Origin: Elusimicrobia bacterium LH_S2
Lineage (GTDB): Bacteria; CG03; SLGR01; JAGXOG01
Length of the DNA: 33,912 nucleotides
Direction of reading: 5' to 3'
Assembly: GCA_023660015.1 (NCBI GenBank)
Contig: JAGXOG010000009.1
Location: 1 to 33,912, forward strand
Shown: positions 8,626-16,331 of the stretch, piece by piece
How positions within the stretch are numbered: position 1 is the stretch's first letter
Layout: every line of letters begins with the position of its first letter
Program-made: the position numbers and the translations under genes
The notes under the pieces: generated by a model
Told to the model about the DNA's origin: nothing
The model's input: the letters and a program-made list of their open reading frames with translations, nothing else
The model's database searches: none

Positions 8626-9501
8626 TTATCTCTCTTTTGCACTGAAATAATTTATCTGCACATAGGTTAATATCATGACAAGTACAAACAGCACCATTGA
8701 TACTGCGGCTGCATATCCGATATTAAACTCATTAAAGGCGGTCTCATATATATAATACACCAGCGTGGTAGTGCTGCCTATGGGACCGCCCCTGGTCATC
8801 ACATATATCTGGGAGAAATCCCTGAAAGCAAAAATAAGATTGATTATCAGTACAAATGAAGTTGTCGGCAACAGGTTCGGCCAAGTCACATACTTGAATT
8901 GGCTGCCTGCACGGGCCCCGTCTATTTTTGCTGCCTCATATAACTGAGTAGGAATTACCTGAAGTCCTGCAAAGAATATCACCATATTATATCCTATCCT
9001 TTTCCATAAAGTCACAGACATTACAGAAAACAATGCTATATCGGGGTTGCCCAACCAGTTAACTTTTCCTAAACCTATCTCCACCAGTATGTGATTAAGT
9101 ATTCCGTTCTGATAATCATATATCCAGAGCCATATTATTCCTGTTGCTGCAAGAGAGACTATAACCGGCATAAATATGGCTGTTCTATAGAAACTGAAGG
9201 CTCTGATTTTTCTGTTTATTATCACAGCTATTAAAAGCGCTGCTGCCATACCCAGAGGAACCGTTCCCAAGACATATATTACTGTATTGCCCAGTGCATT
9301 ATAAAAATTCGGGTCTTTCAGCATGCCCAAGTAGTTGCTCAGCCCGGTAAAAGAATATATTCCGGAGAGCATATCCCATTTAAAAAAAGAAAGGCCTAAC
9401 AAGAATAGTATGGGAAGGATAATAAAGACAGAAAGAAAGGACATTGCCGGTCCAAGATAAATCAGGAGTGCCCATTTCTTTCTTTTTGCTGACTTACTCA
9501 A
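8626..9501 (-). CDS. carbohydrate ABC transporter permease, MalF/UgpA type
   Basis: The second channel subunit (291 residues, about six membrane helices). The EAA coupling motif is YEAAKIDGARAGSQFKYVTW near residue 190, and the MTRGGP segment close after it is usual in UgpA/LacF-like permeases. The frame starts with TTG (9501-9499), one base after the stop of the solute-binding-protein gene. This TTG gives the expected basic cytoplasmic leader (SKSAKRKKW) before helix 1, whereas the next ATG would fall inside that helix, so I keep TTG. Tight linkage implies translational coupling with the binding protein. Confidence 0.9.
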   Translation of the reverse strand: MSKSAKRKKWALLIYLGPAMSFLSVFIILPILFLLGLSFFKWDMLSGIYSFTGLSNYLGMLKDPNFYNALGNTVIYVLGTVPLGMAAALLIAVIINRKIRAFSFYRTAIFMPVIVSLAATGIIWLWIYDYQNGILNHILVEIGLGKVNWLGNPDIALFSVMSVTLWKRIGYNMVIFFAGLQVIPTQLYEAAKIDGARAGSQFKYVTWPNLLPTTSFVLIINLIFAFRDFSQIYVMTRGGPIGSTTTLVYYIYETAFNEFNIGYAAAVSMVLFVLVMILTYVQINYFSAKER

Positions 9502-9502
9502 C

Positions 9503-10774
9503 TTACTGTTGCATTATTTCTTCTGTTTTTTCGGCTGCTTTCTGAAGCGCTTTTCCAGGCGTCTGCTTCCTGTACAAAGCCTCTTCTATGGCTTCACCTA
9601 TGCGTCTGGACATCCTTGAATATCCTGGCACGGGAGGTCGTGCTTTGCCGAAATCCATGGAATCTATAAAAGTCCGCACAAAGGGATTATCTCCAAGAAA
9701 CTGCTTATATCTTTCAGAGGTGGCAGCTTTTTTATTTACAGGCAGATAACCTGTATTTATTGCCCAGTCCACCTGGAAATCCTTAGACATTACATATACT
9801 GCAAACCGCCATGCAGCCTTTTCTTTTTCAGAAGTGGTTTTAAAAAGGTAGAGGTTTTCCCCCCCAATATTAGTCGCATCTCTGTCTCCGGCAGGAAGAG
9901 CAAAAGAACCGTATTTAATATAATCTTGGTCTTTAAGTATAGGGTAGTTCCAGGGTCCGTTGACCATCATGGATACCTGTTCGGACAGGAAAGGGTCAAG
10001 TTTATATCCGGCATTGCGCGCAGAGAAAGACGCACATTTATATTTATATCTTAAATCCAGCCAGTAATTTAATGCTTCTACTCCGGGCTGTTTTTGAAAC
10101 ATAGGCCGGGTGCGGTCATCGTTAAGCAGGCTACCACCGGCCTGCCACAGGAATGTTTCCCAGGTCCAGACTGTCCACTCTTCGGTTCCCAGAGGGATGA
10201 GAAACCCGTACTGTTCGGGTGCCCCGTCGTTATTAATGTCAACTGTCAGTTTCTGAGCAGCCTGCCTGAACTCATCCCATGTTTCTGGAGCTTCATTTAT
10301 CCCTGCTTCTTTAAAATGATTCTTATTATAATATACGGCAAGGCAGTTTGTCTCGAAAGGCACTGTATATATTTTACCCTGATACTGTCCGCTTTCAAGA
10401 AGACCCTCGTATATATTATTTTTATCAAATTCAGGGCCTCTATCAAAAAAATCTTCAGCTGCAAGAAGCTTGCCGCTCTGCGCTATTTTTCCCGTATATA
10501 CAGGAGCAAACCAGAGTATTTCCGGATATTCTCCTGAGGAGATGGCAGTCATTATCTTAGGCATTGCCTTATCCTGCGCACCAATATTCTGCAGTTCTAT
10601 TCTTATATCCGGATTTTTCTTTTCAAATTCCGCAACTTTCTGTTTAAGAAGTTTGTTATTTTCAGGACTCTCTATTCCGTGCCAAAATTTCAGCACAACT
10701 TTATCACTGTCACCGGTTCCGCAGGCACAAATAAAAATTAACAAAATAAGAATATATTTCATTGGTAGTTGCAT
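9503..10774 (-). CDS. extracellular sugar-binding lipoprotein, family 1
   Basis: The substrate-capturing subunit of the importer, about 423 residues. I place the start at the ATG at 10774 because AAAGGAG precedes it at good spacing; an upstream in-frame ATG at 10807 has no such site and would spoil the leader. The leader is a hydrophobic stretch (MKYILILLIFICACG) whose Cys18 is the likely lipidation site, though the box ICAC is imperfect. Downstream features of SBP family 1 are seen: KFWHGIESPENN, EFEKKNPDIRI and GEYPEILWF. First gene of the operon and followed at once by the permease. Substrate is probably an oligosaccharide or glycerol-phosphate compound by family, not by direct evidence. 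Confidence 0.92.
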   Translation of the reverse strand: MQLPMKYILILLIFICACGTGDSDKVVLKFWHGIESPENNKLLKQKVAEFEKKNPDIRIELQNIGAQDKAMPKIMTAISSGEYPEILWFAPVYTGKIAQSGKLLAAEDFFDRGPEFDKNNIYEGLLESGQYQGKIYTVPFETNCLAVYYNKNHFKEAGINEAPETWDEFRQAAQKLTVDINNDGAPEQYGFLIPLGTEEWTVWTWETFLWQAGGSLLNDDRTRPMFQKQPGVEALNYWLDLRYKYKCASFSARNAGYKLDPFLSEQVSMMVNGPWNYPILKDQDYIKYGSFALPAGDRDATNIGGENLYLFKTTSEKEKAAWRFAVYVMSKDFQVDWAINTGYLPVNKKAATSERYKQFLGDNPFVRTFIDSMDFGKARPPVPGYSRMSRRIGEAIEEALYRKQTPGKALQKAAEKTEEIMQQ

Positions 10775-10943
10775 ATCGTCTCCTTTACTTAATTTCGTGC
10801 CTGTCACAAAACTATTTTCTCGTCAATCGTTTTCCTTAATTTCACTTAGAATTTATCTCTTTTATCCTATTTTTAGTTTCGTGACAACCATACTTTTTTC
10901 TAAAATCTATCTTCTTAAAAATTCTACCTCCACCTTCTAAAAT

Positions 10944-10978
10944 ATTATATTTCCTAAGTTGAACGATTCTTAGTTGAA
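10944..10978 (-). promoter_or_regulatory. candidate control region of the sugar ABC operon
   Basis: A minus-strand TATAAT (10949-10944) lies about 170 bp before the binding-protein start. Just upstream, in plus orientation, are two near-identical 10-mers CTAAGTTGAA (10954-10963) and CTTAGTTGAA (10969-10978), 15 bp apart, where a -35 box would be. The spacing fits tandem sites for an activator on one face of the helix. There is no clear -35 box, which also suggests activator dependence. The rest of the 10775-11183 interval holds a palindrome but no convincing gene. Confidence 0.3.
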
Positions 10979-11013
10979 AAAAAATACATCCAGAAAGTAT
11001 AATATTAGAGGTA

Positions 11014-11036
11014 AAAAAGACCTTAAAGGTCTTTTT
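11014..11036 (-). terminator. perfect 23-bp palindrome, probable bidirectional terminator
   Basis: AAAAAGACCTT (11014-11024) and AAGGTCTTTTT (11026-11036) are exact inverted copies around one base. Each side ends in a run of T after a short G+C stem, so it can act as an intrinsic terminator on both strands. It separates the transposase-like remnant from the sugar operon promoter. Confidence 0.55.
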
Positions 11037-11183
11037 CAATATTAACTCAGAAGATACTGATAAAATGATACGAAATTATGGCGAAAAATGCAAAACCAAC
11101 TCTCTTCTAATCTAAAAATTGCCCTGAAATGTAGGGAGCCCTAATTTTCCTGCATTTCAATGAAAACCCACTCAATACTATTT

Positions 11184-11456
11184 TTATGCCGCTGACAATA
11201 TTTTGTCAAACATTTTTATTCTTCCCTTCTGCACAGTCCTTACCATTTCATTGTCAATATGGTGTATATCTGTCTTATCCAGTTTCTCAAACGTTACCTC
11301 TTTGTTGAGATATTTTTCCGCATCAGGGAGATTTTTCAGCTTTTTATACAACATCATATAGGTGTTATACGGATATTTTTTTACTTTACCTTTTTTGTTT
11401 ATTGTTTCGTGCACAAATCCGCACGGCCGGTGAGATAAAACATGAGAGAGGTTCAA
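11184..11456 (-). pseudogene. C-terminal remnant of a transposase/integrase-like protein
   Basis: An open frame of 90 codons whose text (HRPCGFVHETINKKGKVKK, then KYPYNTYMMLYKKLKNLPDA and EKYLNKEVTFEKLD) resembles the tail after the catalytic core of DDE integrase-type transposases, where an H-R-P motif and a clamp of Lys/Tyr-rich segments occur. There is no proper start: the frame begins with TTG in the middle of a palindrome and a stop lies just upstream in frame. The catalytic Asp-Asp-Glu part is absent. I take it as the leftover of an insertion element; the family is uncertain. Confidence 0.4.
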
Positions 11457-11470
11457 CCTCTCTCATGTTT
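11438..11470 (-). terminator. perfect 33-bp palindrome (16-bp arms)
   Basis: AAACATGAGAGAGGTT (11438-11453) and AACCTCTCTCATGTTT (11455-11470) are exact inverted copies around a single C. Short T runs follow on both sides. It could end transcription from the VanZ/phosphoesterase operon, or be the footprint of a mobile element, because two unrelated gene tails meet inside it. Confidence 0.5.
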
Positions 11471-11581
11471 CTTTTCAAATATCCGGGTTTTTATTTCAGG
11501 AAATCTTGCGTTGGGTAAGACTTCATATACCAGTAAGGAATAATTATAATTCGGAGAAAATACTTTTTCACCGGACTCTAA
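11453..11581 (-). pseudogene. unrecognised C-terminal protein fragment
   Basis: A 42-codon stop-to-stop stretch reads like real protein (VFSPNYNYSLLVYEVLPNA then RFPEIKTRIFEKKHERG) and ends at the TGA at 11455-11453, inside the 33-bp palindrome. No start codon or upstream continuation is visible because a TAA precedes it in frame. It may be the end of a truncated gene. I do not recognise the family. Confidence 0.25.
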
Positions 11582-11626
11582 TTAGACAAACAGATAAGCA
11601 GAAAAGTTTCAGCACTCTATTTTGGA

Positions 11627-12103
11627 TTAGTCAATTCTTCTGAGGCTAATTACCGAACCCGGTTTTTTCTTTAAGATATCTTCTCCAGTTATATATTTAT
11701 CATGGCGTTTAATAAGGAGCCAGTTTTTATTTTTGCCCGGCATATCCGTCTTTACCAGGACAAATCTGCCTTTAAGTTTTTTGCCATAAAGAATAAACTC
11801 TATTTTTCCGGATTTATAACTTTCTTCCGGAGTTTGCGGACTTTCATTATCCTTATATATCTCATAATTTCCTTTATCCCATATTATAACTTCGCCCGCC
11901 CCGTAGCTGCCTTTTGGGATATCACCTTCAAAAAAACGGTAGCTTAAATTATGGTCATCAGTCTCGATTGCCAACCGTTTTATGTCGGAATCCATAGATG
12001 GGCCTTTGGGTATAACCCAACTTTTTAAAACGCCGGCGATTTCCAGGCGAAAATCATAATGAAGTGCAGTTGCTTTATGTTTTTGAACGACGAATACCGG
12101 CAT
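11627..12103 (-). CDS. stand-alone LigD-type 3'-phosphoesterase
   Basis: This 158-residue protein is a complete PE domain, the module that in bacterial NHEJ ligase D trims 3'-phosphates and ribonucleotides from DNA ends. The active-site set of Pseudomonas LigD (H42, H48, D50, R52, H84) maps with identical spacing onto H9, H15, D17, R19 and H51, within KHKATALHYDFRLE and ETDDHNLSY. VIPKGPSMD and FEGDIPKGSYGAGEVIIWD are further family signatures. No ligase, polymerase or Ku is fused or adjacent. The start lies 29 bp inside the end of the VanZ-like gene, so translation is probably coupled to that gene. Role: DNA or RNA end cleaning, likely independent of classical NHEJ. Confidence 0.92.
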   Translation of the reverse strand: MPVFVVQKHKATALHYDFRLEIAGVLKSWVIPKGPSMDSDIKRLAIETDDHNLSYRFFEGDIPKGSYGAGEVIIWDKGNYEIYKDNESPQTPEESYKSGKIEFILYGKKLKGRFVLVKTDMPGKNKNWLLIKRHDKYITGEDILKKKPGSVISLRRID

Positions 12104-12443
12104 TTGCTCGAGCTAACGCATAAATATATCCAATGAGCCCTCCTATCCAATCAATAGAAATATCGTAGACACTCATATTCCTGCCCAGCACAAAGCTCTG
12201 GTGAAACTCATCTGATAGAGCATAGATAAAAATTATAAGCAGCATCCATATCCTGTTTTTCGTATTATTAACTTTAAAGTTAGGAATAATAAGCAGATAG
12301 AAAACAAGGTATTCCGTTATGTGGGCAGCTTTTCTTAAGTAGATATCCCATATCCCGAAAGGAGACTTTAAGGAAGGTATTGAAGAAAGATAAAATATTA
12401 TCCCTGCCCATATTACCGGGGGAATAATCTTTTTTATTTTCAC
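12075..12443 (-). CDS. VanZ-like membrane protein
   Basis: A small membrane protein of 122 residues with about four hydrophobic segments. The family signature is seen: basic HITEY after helix 1 (KAAHITEYLVFYLL) and the conserved SDEFHQSFVLGRNMSVYD followed by a Gly-rich last helix (WIGGLIGYIYA). VanZ-like proteins are widespread and mostly uncharacterised; the founding member gives low-level teicoplanin resistance. Translation begins at a GTG overlapping the TGA of the upstream EamA gene (GTGA), and its own end overlaps the phosphoesterase start, so all three form one coupled unit. Confidence 0.87.
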   Translation of the reverse strand: MKIKKIIPPVIWAGIIFYLSSIPSLKSPFGIWDIYLRKAAHITEYLVFYLLIIPNFKVNNTKNRIWMLLIIFIYALSDEFHQSFVLGRNMSVYDISIDWIGGLIGYIYALARANAGIRRSKT

Positions 12444-12862
12444 TTTACCATCCAGACGCCTGCTATGATAAGCACCGTTCCTATTAATTTGGAAGCAGTT
12501 AAATTTTCCCCCAGTATTATAATTCCTAAAAGAGCGGCGATTAAAGGATAAGTGGCTGCTATGGGGACCGCTTTTGAAGCAGGGGAAGCTTTAAGCGCAT
12601 AAAAATAAGTCAGCATCCCCAGAAGACCGGCCATGATGCCGGATAGGGAAAAGAGAACTTTGCTCTTTAGGGGAAGTTCGACGACTTCCCTCCACCGGCC
12701 GGAAAAAAGGTGAAATAAAATAAGAATAAAAGTTATCGCCAAACTTCTTACCGTAACTCCTATCAAAGGTTGGGAACCCGTGAGGGCGTATTTTTCAATT
12801 ATCGGAGTAGAGCCCCATAATATTGCCGTCAAAAGCAGCAGTGACAATACCTTTAAAGTCAT
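12440..12862 (-). CDS. single-domain EamA/DMT transporter
   Basis: One EamA domain of 140 residues with five hydrophobic helices, starting LKVLSLLLLTAILWGSTPII with the W-G-S/T motif of drug/metabolite transporters and closing with ILGENLTASKLIGTVLIIAG, the conserved last helix of the domain. Most family members have two such domains; single-domain forms work as dimers. The substrate is unknown. It leads a three-gene coupled unit with the VanZ-like and phosphoesterase genes. A 178-bp gap separates it from the gene above, enough for its own promoter, but I saw no strong one. Confidence 0.85.
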   Translation of the reverse strand: MTLKVLSLLLLTAILWGSTPIIEKYALTGSQPLIGVTVRSLAITFILILFHLFSGRWREVVELPLKSKVLFSLSGIMAGLLGMLTYFYALKASPASKAVPIAATYPLIAALLGIIILGENLTASKLIGTVLIIAGVWMVK

Positions 12863-13040
12863 AAGTTTTTAAAAATTCCCGGGTATCTCTTTGATCTTAA
12901 CCAATTGCCTCTATATCTCTTTATTATAAGTCACGTTATTAAAATAAATTTTAAAGTTGTGCCAATGGTCTTATTATTATATACGAAAAGAAGCATCCTG
13001 ATTTAATATTTATATGCCGTAACGCTAAAAAAGCAATAGA

Positions 13041-13409
13041 CTAAAATCCGATGTTTTTATCCATTTTTTCGGACGGCGAAATCTTACCGAATTTTTTCTC
13101 ATATTTTTTAATATTGTCGTTTAACGCCAACTGGAGTCTTTTGGCGTGACCGGGGGACATTAAAATTCTGGAGACTATTTTTGCCTGAGGACTATTTGGC
13201 GGCATAAATATATAATCAACTACAAATTCTTCCGGAGTATGGCTTAGCGAGCATATATTTGAATATTTACCCATTGCCGTATCTTCATCCATCTTAATCT
13301 CTACTTTTTTCTGTTTATTTTCTTTTTTAGACACTTTCTTTACCTCCTTAACACCTTTACCCCAGTCAACATATGTATGTTTGCCTTTTCTAAATTTTTT
13401 CGGGTTCAT
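13041..13409 (-). CDS. DUF3467 protein
   Basis: A 122-residue protein. The N-terminal 45 residues are Lys-rich and low in complexity (KVSKKENKQKKVEIKMDED). The C-terminal part is the DUF3467 domain: YSNICSLSHTPEEFVVDYIF, then MPPNSPQAKIVSRILMSPGH and ALNDNIKKYEKKFG. In this family the domain is found alone in many bacteria and archaea; no function has been assigned as far as I know. The basic leader could bind nucleic acid or a partner. It is 5 bp below the dUTPase-like gene and the last of the operon led by the DPD-like gene. Confidence 0.85.
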   Translation of the reverse strand: MNPKKFRKGKHTYVDWGKGVKEVKKVSKKENKQKKVEIKMDEDTAMGKYSNICSLSHTPEEFVVDYIFMPPNSPQAKIVSRILMSPGHAKRLQLALNDNIKKYEKKFGKISPSEKMDKNIGF

Positions 13410-13414
13410 AGGGA

Positions 13415-13864
13415 TTAATCTTCAAATATAAAAAGCCGGCTTATGCGGGCATTTTCTTTGATAGAAATTTTTTCCGACATTACTATAAGATTGTTAGTTA
13501 TTTCGCCGCTTTTATCATATATCCTTGCCGCTTGGCCCGCCGCCGAATCTATCAATCGCTGGTGGGGAGTAATAATTGCTTTCTGTCCGGGAGCAATTGT
13601 AAGTCTTTCGTTGTATTTTAGGATATAATACCCCTGTTCCAGCTCCCACCATCCGTAATCGTCGTCTTTCTCTTTAAGCTCGGGTTTTAGTATATCCCGC
13701 GGCGCCTCTTTGTATTCGCTGTCCCCGAAATCAAGTTTTGCCCCTCCTTTTAATTTATATATCTTTTTTACAGTCAAATCTATGCAGTTTTTGTGAACCT
13801 GTTTTTTTGCATAAATTAAATCCGAGAGAAAATTTTGAACTTCTCTATTGCTTAAAAAACCCAT
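13415..13864 (-). CDS. dUTPase/dCTP-deaminase-like protein
   Basis: A 149-residue protein resembling the trimeric dUTPase/dCTP deaminase fold: an N-terminal NREVQNFLSDLI segment, then WWELEQGYYILKYNERLTIA and PGQKAIITPHQRLIDSAA, which parallel the 'Lx.G.Y.v.fNE.v.iP.g..a.i..RSSL' core of dCTP deaminases. After this comes a Gly-poor, β-rich end (NLIVMSEKISIKENARISRL). I cannot find the classical Ser-Ser-Leu or the Glu nucleophile with confidence, so it may be a binding-only relative. Tightly linked (6 bp) to glucose-6-phosphate isomerase and to the DUF3467 gene. Confidence 0.55.
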   Translation of the reverse strand: MGFLSNREVQNFLSDLIYAKKQVHKNCIDLTVKKIYKLKGGAKLDFGDSEYKEAPRDILKPELKEKDDDYGWWELEQGYYILKYNERLTIAPGQKAIITPHQRLIDSAAGQAARIYDKSGEITNNLIVMSEKISIKENARISRLFIFED

Positions 13865-13870
13865 AATTAA

Positions 13871-15118
13871 TCATTCCTCCTTTTTACTTCCCAATATTTC
13901 ATAAGCTAACTTCTTGCCCACTTCCACCCCCGGCTGGTTAAAGGGGTCGATACCAAACATATACCCGGTTATAGCGCAGGCCATCTCCAGCTGATAGAGA
14001 AGCTCGCCGGCATTATACGCATCTATTTCAGGTATCTCAAAATTCATATTCGGCCGCCCGGCTTCAGTTAGAGCCCTCATAGTTCCTTCCAATTCGGCAT
14101 TAAATAAATCTCTCATTGTTTTGCCTCCCAGAAAATGGCTGTCATAATTAAGTTTAATATCCGCAGATGTACCCTTGGTGCTTAAAAAAGTATATACCTT
14201 GTCTTTCGGGCCTTCCATATAAAGCTGCAGCTGGGAGTGCTGATCGGTAGTCCCGGCCGCTTTTACCGGGGTAGGGCCGACTTTTTCATTTTTCCCCAGC
14301 GATTCGGCCCAAAGCTGCCTGAACCAGTCAGCGGTGCTCTCCAGTTTCTTTGAATAAGGCATGAATACGGATATATTTTTGCCTTTCTTATAAAAATAAT
14401 ACTGAAGCGCCGCATAAGTTATCGGCACGTGTTCGTTCTCTTCGGCGTCGGCAGCGCCCTCTAAAAGGGACTCAATATCTACGCCGACAGCCGCTGCCGG
14501 AAAAAGCCCCACCTCGGAAAGCACAGAATACCGTCCCCCCACATCTTCGGGGACAGGATAAGTCTTTATTTCATTGGAGGAGGCAAATTCCCTTAAAAAA
14601 CCTTTCTGCCCGGTAGTAAAGACAAGGTGGTCTTTCCAGTTTTTAGTTTCTTTTTTAAGTTTTTCAAGAAAAAAGAAAAAATTAGAGAGGGTTTCGGCAG
14701 TTGAGCCGGATTTGGTTATCACATTAAATACCGTATCTTTTAGATCAATTATTTCGCTAAGCTCTAATGTCCAGACCGGGTCGGCATTGTCAAGCAGATA
14801 GATATTAGGAAAACTACCGCTTCGGTCCTGGTTATAATAAGTGTGAGAGAGCATATTTTTAAGGGTTATATTACCCAGCGCCGAGCCGCCTATTCCCACC
14901 ACAATCAGGTTCTTAAACTTTCTATACTTTTTAACGTCCTCTTTAATTTTGCGCGCATTATCAAACTTCAGGGGAAGTTTCATAAAACCCGGAGGGTTTT
15001 TCTTAATCTTTTCTAACTCACCCGAGGCATGCTTTTTTAATGAGAAAAATTTTTCTTCCGATATGCCTTCCGAACCTATCTCTTCTGCCAGGCAGTTTCT
15101 GTAATCTAATTCAATCAT
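13871..15118 (-). CDS. pgi: glucose-6-phosphate isomerase
   Basis: This enzyme interconverts glucose-6-phosphate and fructose-6-phosphate in glycolysis. It has 415 residues, the short form common in Gram-positives and many uncultured lineages. Clear motifs: phosphate-binding VVGIGGSALGN (73-83), the sugar-isomerase loop VITKSGSTAET, the family signature VPEDVGGRYSVLSEVGLFP, and the Gln-rich LWAESLGKN stretch. The C-terminal catalytic Lys lies in NQPGVEVGKKLA. Start ATG overlaps the stop of the PPC gene (ATGA). A central-carbon gene coupled to a molybdenum hydroxylase operon is unusual. Confidence 0.96.
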   Translation of the reverse strand: MIELDYRNCLAEEIGSEGISEEKFFSLKKHASGELEKIKKNPPGFMKLPLKFDNARKIKEDVKKYRKFKNLIVVGIGGSALGNITLKNMLSHTYYNQDRSGSFPNIYLLDNADPVWTLELSEIIDLKDTVFNVITKSGSTAETLSNFFFFLEKLKKETKNWKDHLVFTTGQKGFLREFASSNEIKTYPVPEDVGGRYSVLSEVGLFPAAAVGVDIESLLEGAADAEENEHVPITYAALQYYFYKKGKNISVFMPYSKKLESTADWFRQLWAESLGKNEKVGPTPVKAAGTTDQHSQLQLYMEGPKDKVYTFLSTKGTSADIKLNYDSHFLGGKTMRDLFNAELEGTMRALTEAGRPNMNFEIPEIDAYNAGELLYQLEMACAITGYMFGIDPFNQPGVEVGKKLAYEILGSKKEE

Positions 15119-15459
15119 CCTACCAGCGCCACTATTTCAACGAAATAAGTTACAGTGCCCTCCACCAGGTGACCACTCAGGGCCGCTCCGCCTTCCAGTC
15201 CCCCGGTTATATGAATATGAGCTTTTCCTTCATCTATAATTCCGTTTCCGGTAAGTTCAATTTTATTATTAAACTCCTTTTCAAAATGTTCCGGCGGCAC
15301 CTCATTGGAATCTTGGTATATAGTGACAATCTTAAAATTTTTAAGCGCTCCCACTACGGTCATTATCGTACCGGACTTAATCCCTTCAGCGGATAGATCT
15401 TTTTCAAATTCTCTGATTAACGACTGCCCTTCTTCATACCTGAATTTTATCTGTTTCAT
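15115..15459 (-). CDS. PPC/DUF296 domain protein
   Basis: A 114-residue single-domain protein. The PPC (DUF296) fold is recognised by SGTIMTVVGALKNFKIVTIY in the middle, HIHITGGLEGGAALSGHL near the end and a hydrophobic finish (TYFVEIVALVG). In plants this domain accompanies AT-hooks in DNA-binding proteins; in bacteria it is stand-alone and trimeric with a conserved His cluster, function unclear (metal, ligand or DNA binding proposed). Both ends are stitched by 4-bp ATGA overlaps: its start in the stop of the FAD subunit gene and its stop in the start of pgi. It may therefore be made in fixed ratio to both. Confidence 0.88.
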   Translation of the reverse strand: MKQIKFRYEEGQSLIREFEKDLSAEGIKSGTIMTVVGALKNFKIVTIYQDSNEVPPEHFEKEFNNKIELTGNGIIDEGKAHIHITGGLEGGAALSGHLVEGTVTYFVEIVALVG

Positions 15460-16331
15460 CTTATATCTTTTCCCTTTATTGTTTCCTTTACTGTTTCTTT
15501 AAGTAAAATCCTCTCCAATAAAACTCCTACCATCCGAGAACAATATTCTGCCGTGGAACGAAAATCATCTATGGGAGATGCTTCGGTCTTTATGGTTTCT
15601 TTTGCTTCCTGAATTATTTCCGGAAGCAGTGGTTCTCCTTTTAAAAGTTTTTCGGTTCTTTGAGCATTAATAGTTTTAGGGCCAACTGCTCCCATAAATA
15701 TAGAGATATTGCCTATAAGATCATCTTTCATTGTCCACCAAGCAGCAACCGATACTTTAGAAATAGCCAGCGCCTGCCGGGAACCGAGTTTTAAAAACCC
15801 CGAACTGCTTCCCGGATAAATCGGTATCTCCACCGAAAAAATTATCTCTCCTTCATTTAAAACATTATCGCCAGGGGCAACAATAAACTCGGAAACCGGA
15901 ATCTCTCTTATTCTGCCGGCTGTCTTTGTTTTAACAATAGCATCAAGCACGCATAAAGCAGGGATTGTATCCCCGGCCGGGCTGGAATTAGCAAGATTAC
16001 CGCCGACAGTGGCCCGATTTCTTATAAGCGGCGAACCCATATCCTTTGCCGCGTCTTTTAAGGCAACAGCATGCTCATTTATAATATCCGATGAGGCAAT
16101 CTCGGCCATTGTAGTCAGGGCCCCTATCCTTATATAATCATCATCTCGTTTTATTTTTTTTAACTCCTCCAGGGCACTTATATCAACCCAGATTCGGTCT
16201 TCAAGAAGTCCGTCTTTTTTAAGCGCCATAATATCGGTTCCGCCGGCAAGATAATATGCTTTGCGCCCGCGGACTTTCCGGCTTATGTCATCTATGGATT
16301 CGGGTATAATATAATCCATGTCGAGTTTCAT
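15456..16331 (-). CDS. molybdenum hydroxylase FAD subunit (XdhB/CoxM type)
   Basis: The FAD-binding subunit of a xanthine-dehydrogenase-family enzyme; it takes electrons from the [2Fe-2S] subunit and passes them to NAD or another acceptor. I begin it at the ATG 16331, which overlaps the previous stop as TAATG, giving 291 residues. The frame is open upstream to 16466, but that part is only the neighbouring tandem repeat read in another frame. Motifs: AYYLAGGTDIM (FAD pyrophosphate loop), IGALTTMAEIA, and ATVGGNLANSSPAGDTIPAL. The C-terminal CO-dehydrogenase flavoprotein domain follows (RTEKLLKGEPL). Its stop overlaps the PPC gene. Confidence 0.93.
   Translation of the reverse strand: MKLDMDYIIPESIDDISRKVRGRKAYYLAGGTDIMALKKDGLLEDRIWVDISALEELKKIKRDDDYIRIGALTTMAEIASSDIINEHAVALKDAAKDMGSPLIRNRATVGGNLANSSPAGDTIPALCVLDAIVKTKTAGRIREIPVSEFIVAPGDNVLNEGEIIFSVEIPIYPGSSSGFLKLGSRQALAISKVSVAAWWTMKDDLIGNISIFMGAVGPKTINAQRTEKLLKGEPLLPEIIQEAKETIKTEASPIDDFRSTAEYCSRMVGVLLERILLKETVKETIKGKDIR

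Noticed and set aside
10775-10807. Upstream ATG for the sugar-binding lipoprotein
   Set aside because: It has no ribosome-binding site and adds a polar leader before the signal peptide; AAAGGAG sits before the ATG at 10774.
10842-11039. Minus-strand open frame of 65 codons upstream of the sugar operon
   Set aside because: Its first codons lie inside the perfect palindrome at 11014-11036, its composition is unlike a protein family I know, and it covers the likely promoter.
11014-11470. A CRISPR-like array from the repeated palindromes
   Set aside because: There are only two, of different sequence and length, with no regular spacing or cas genes.
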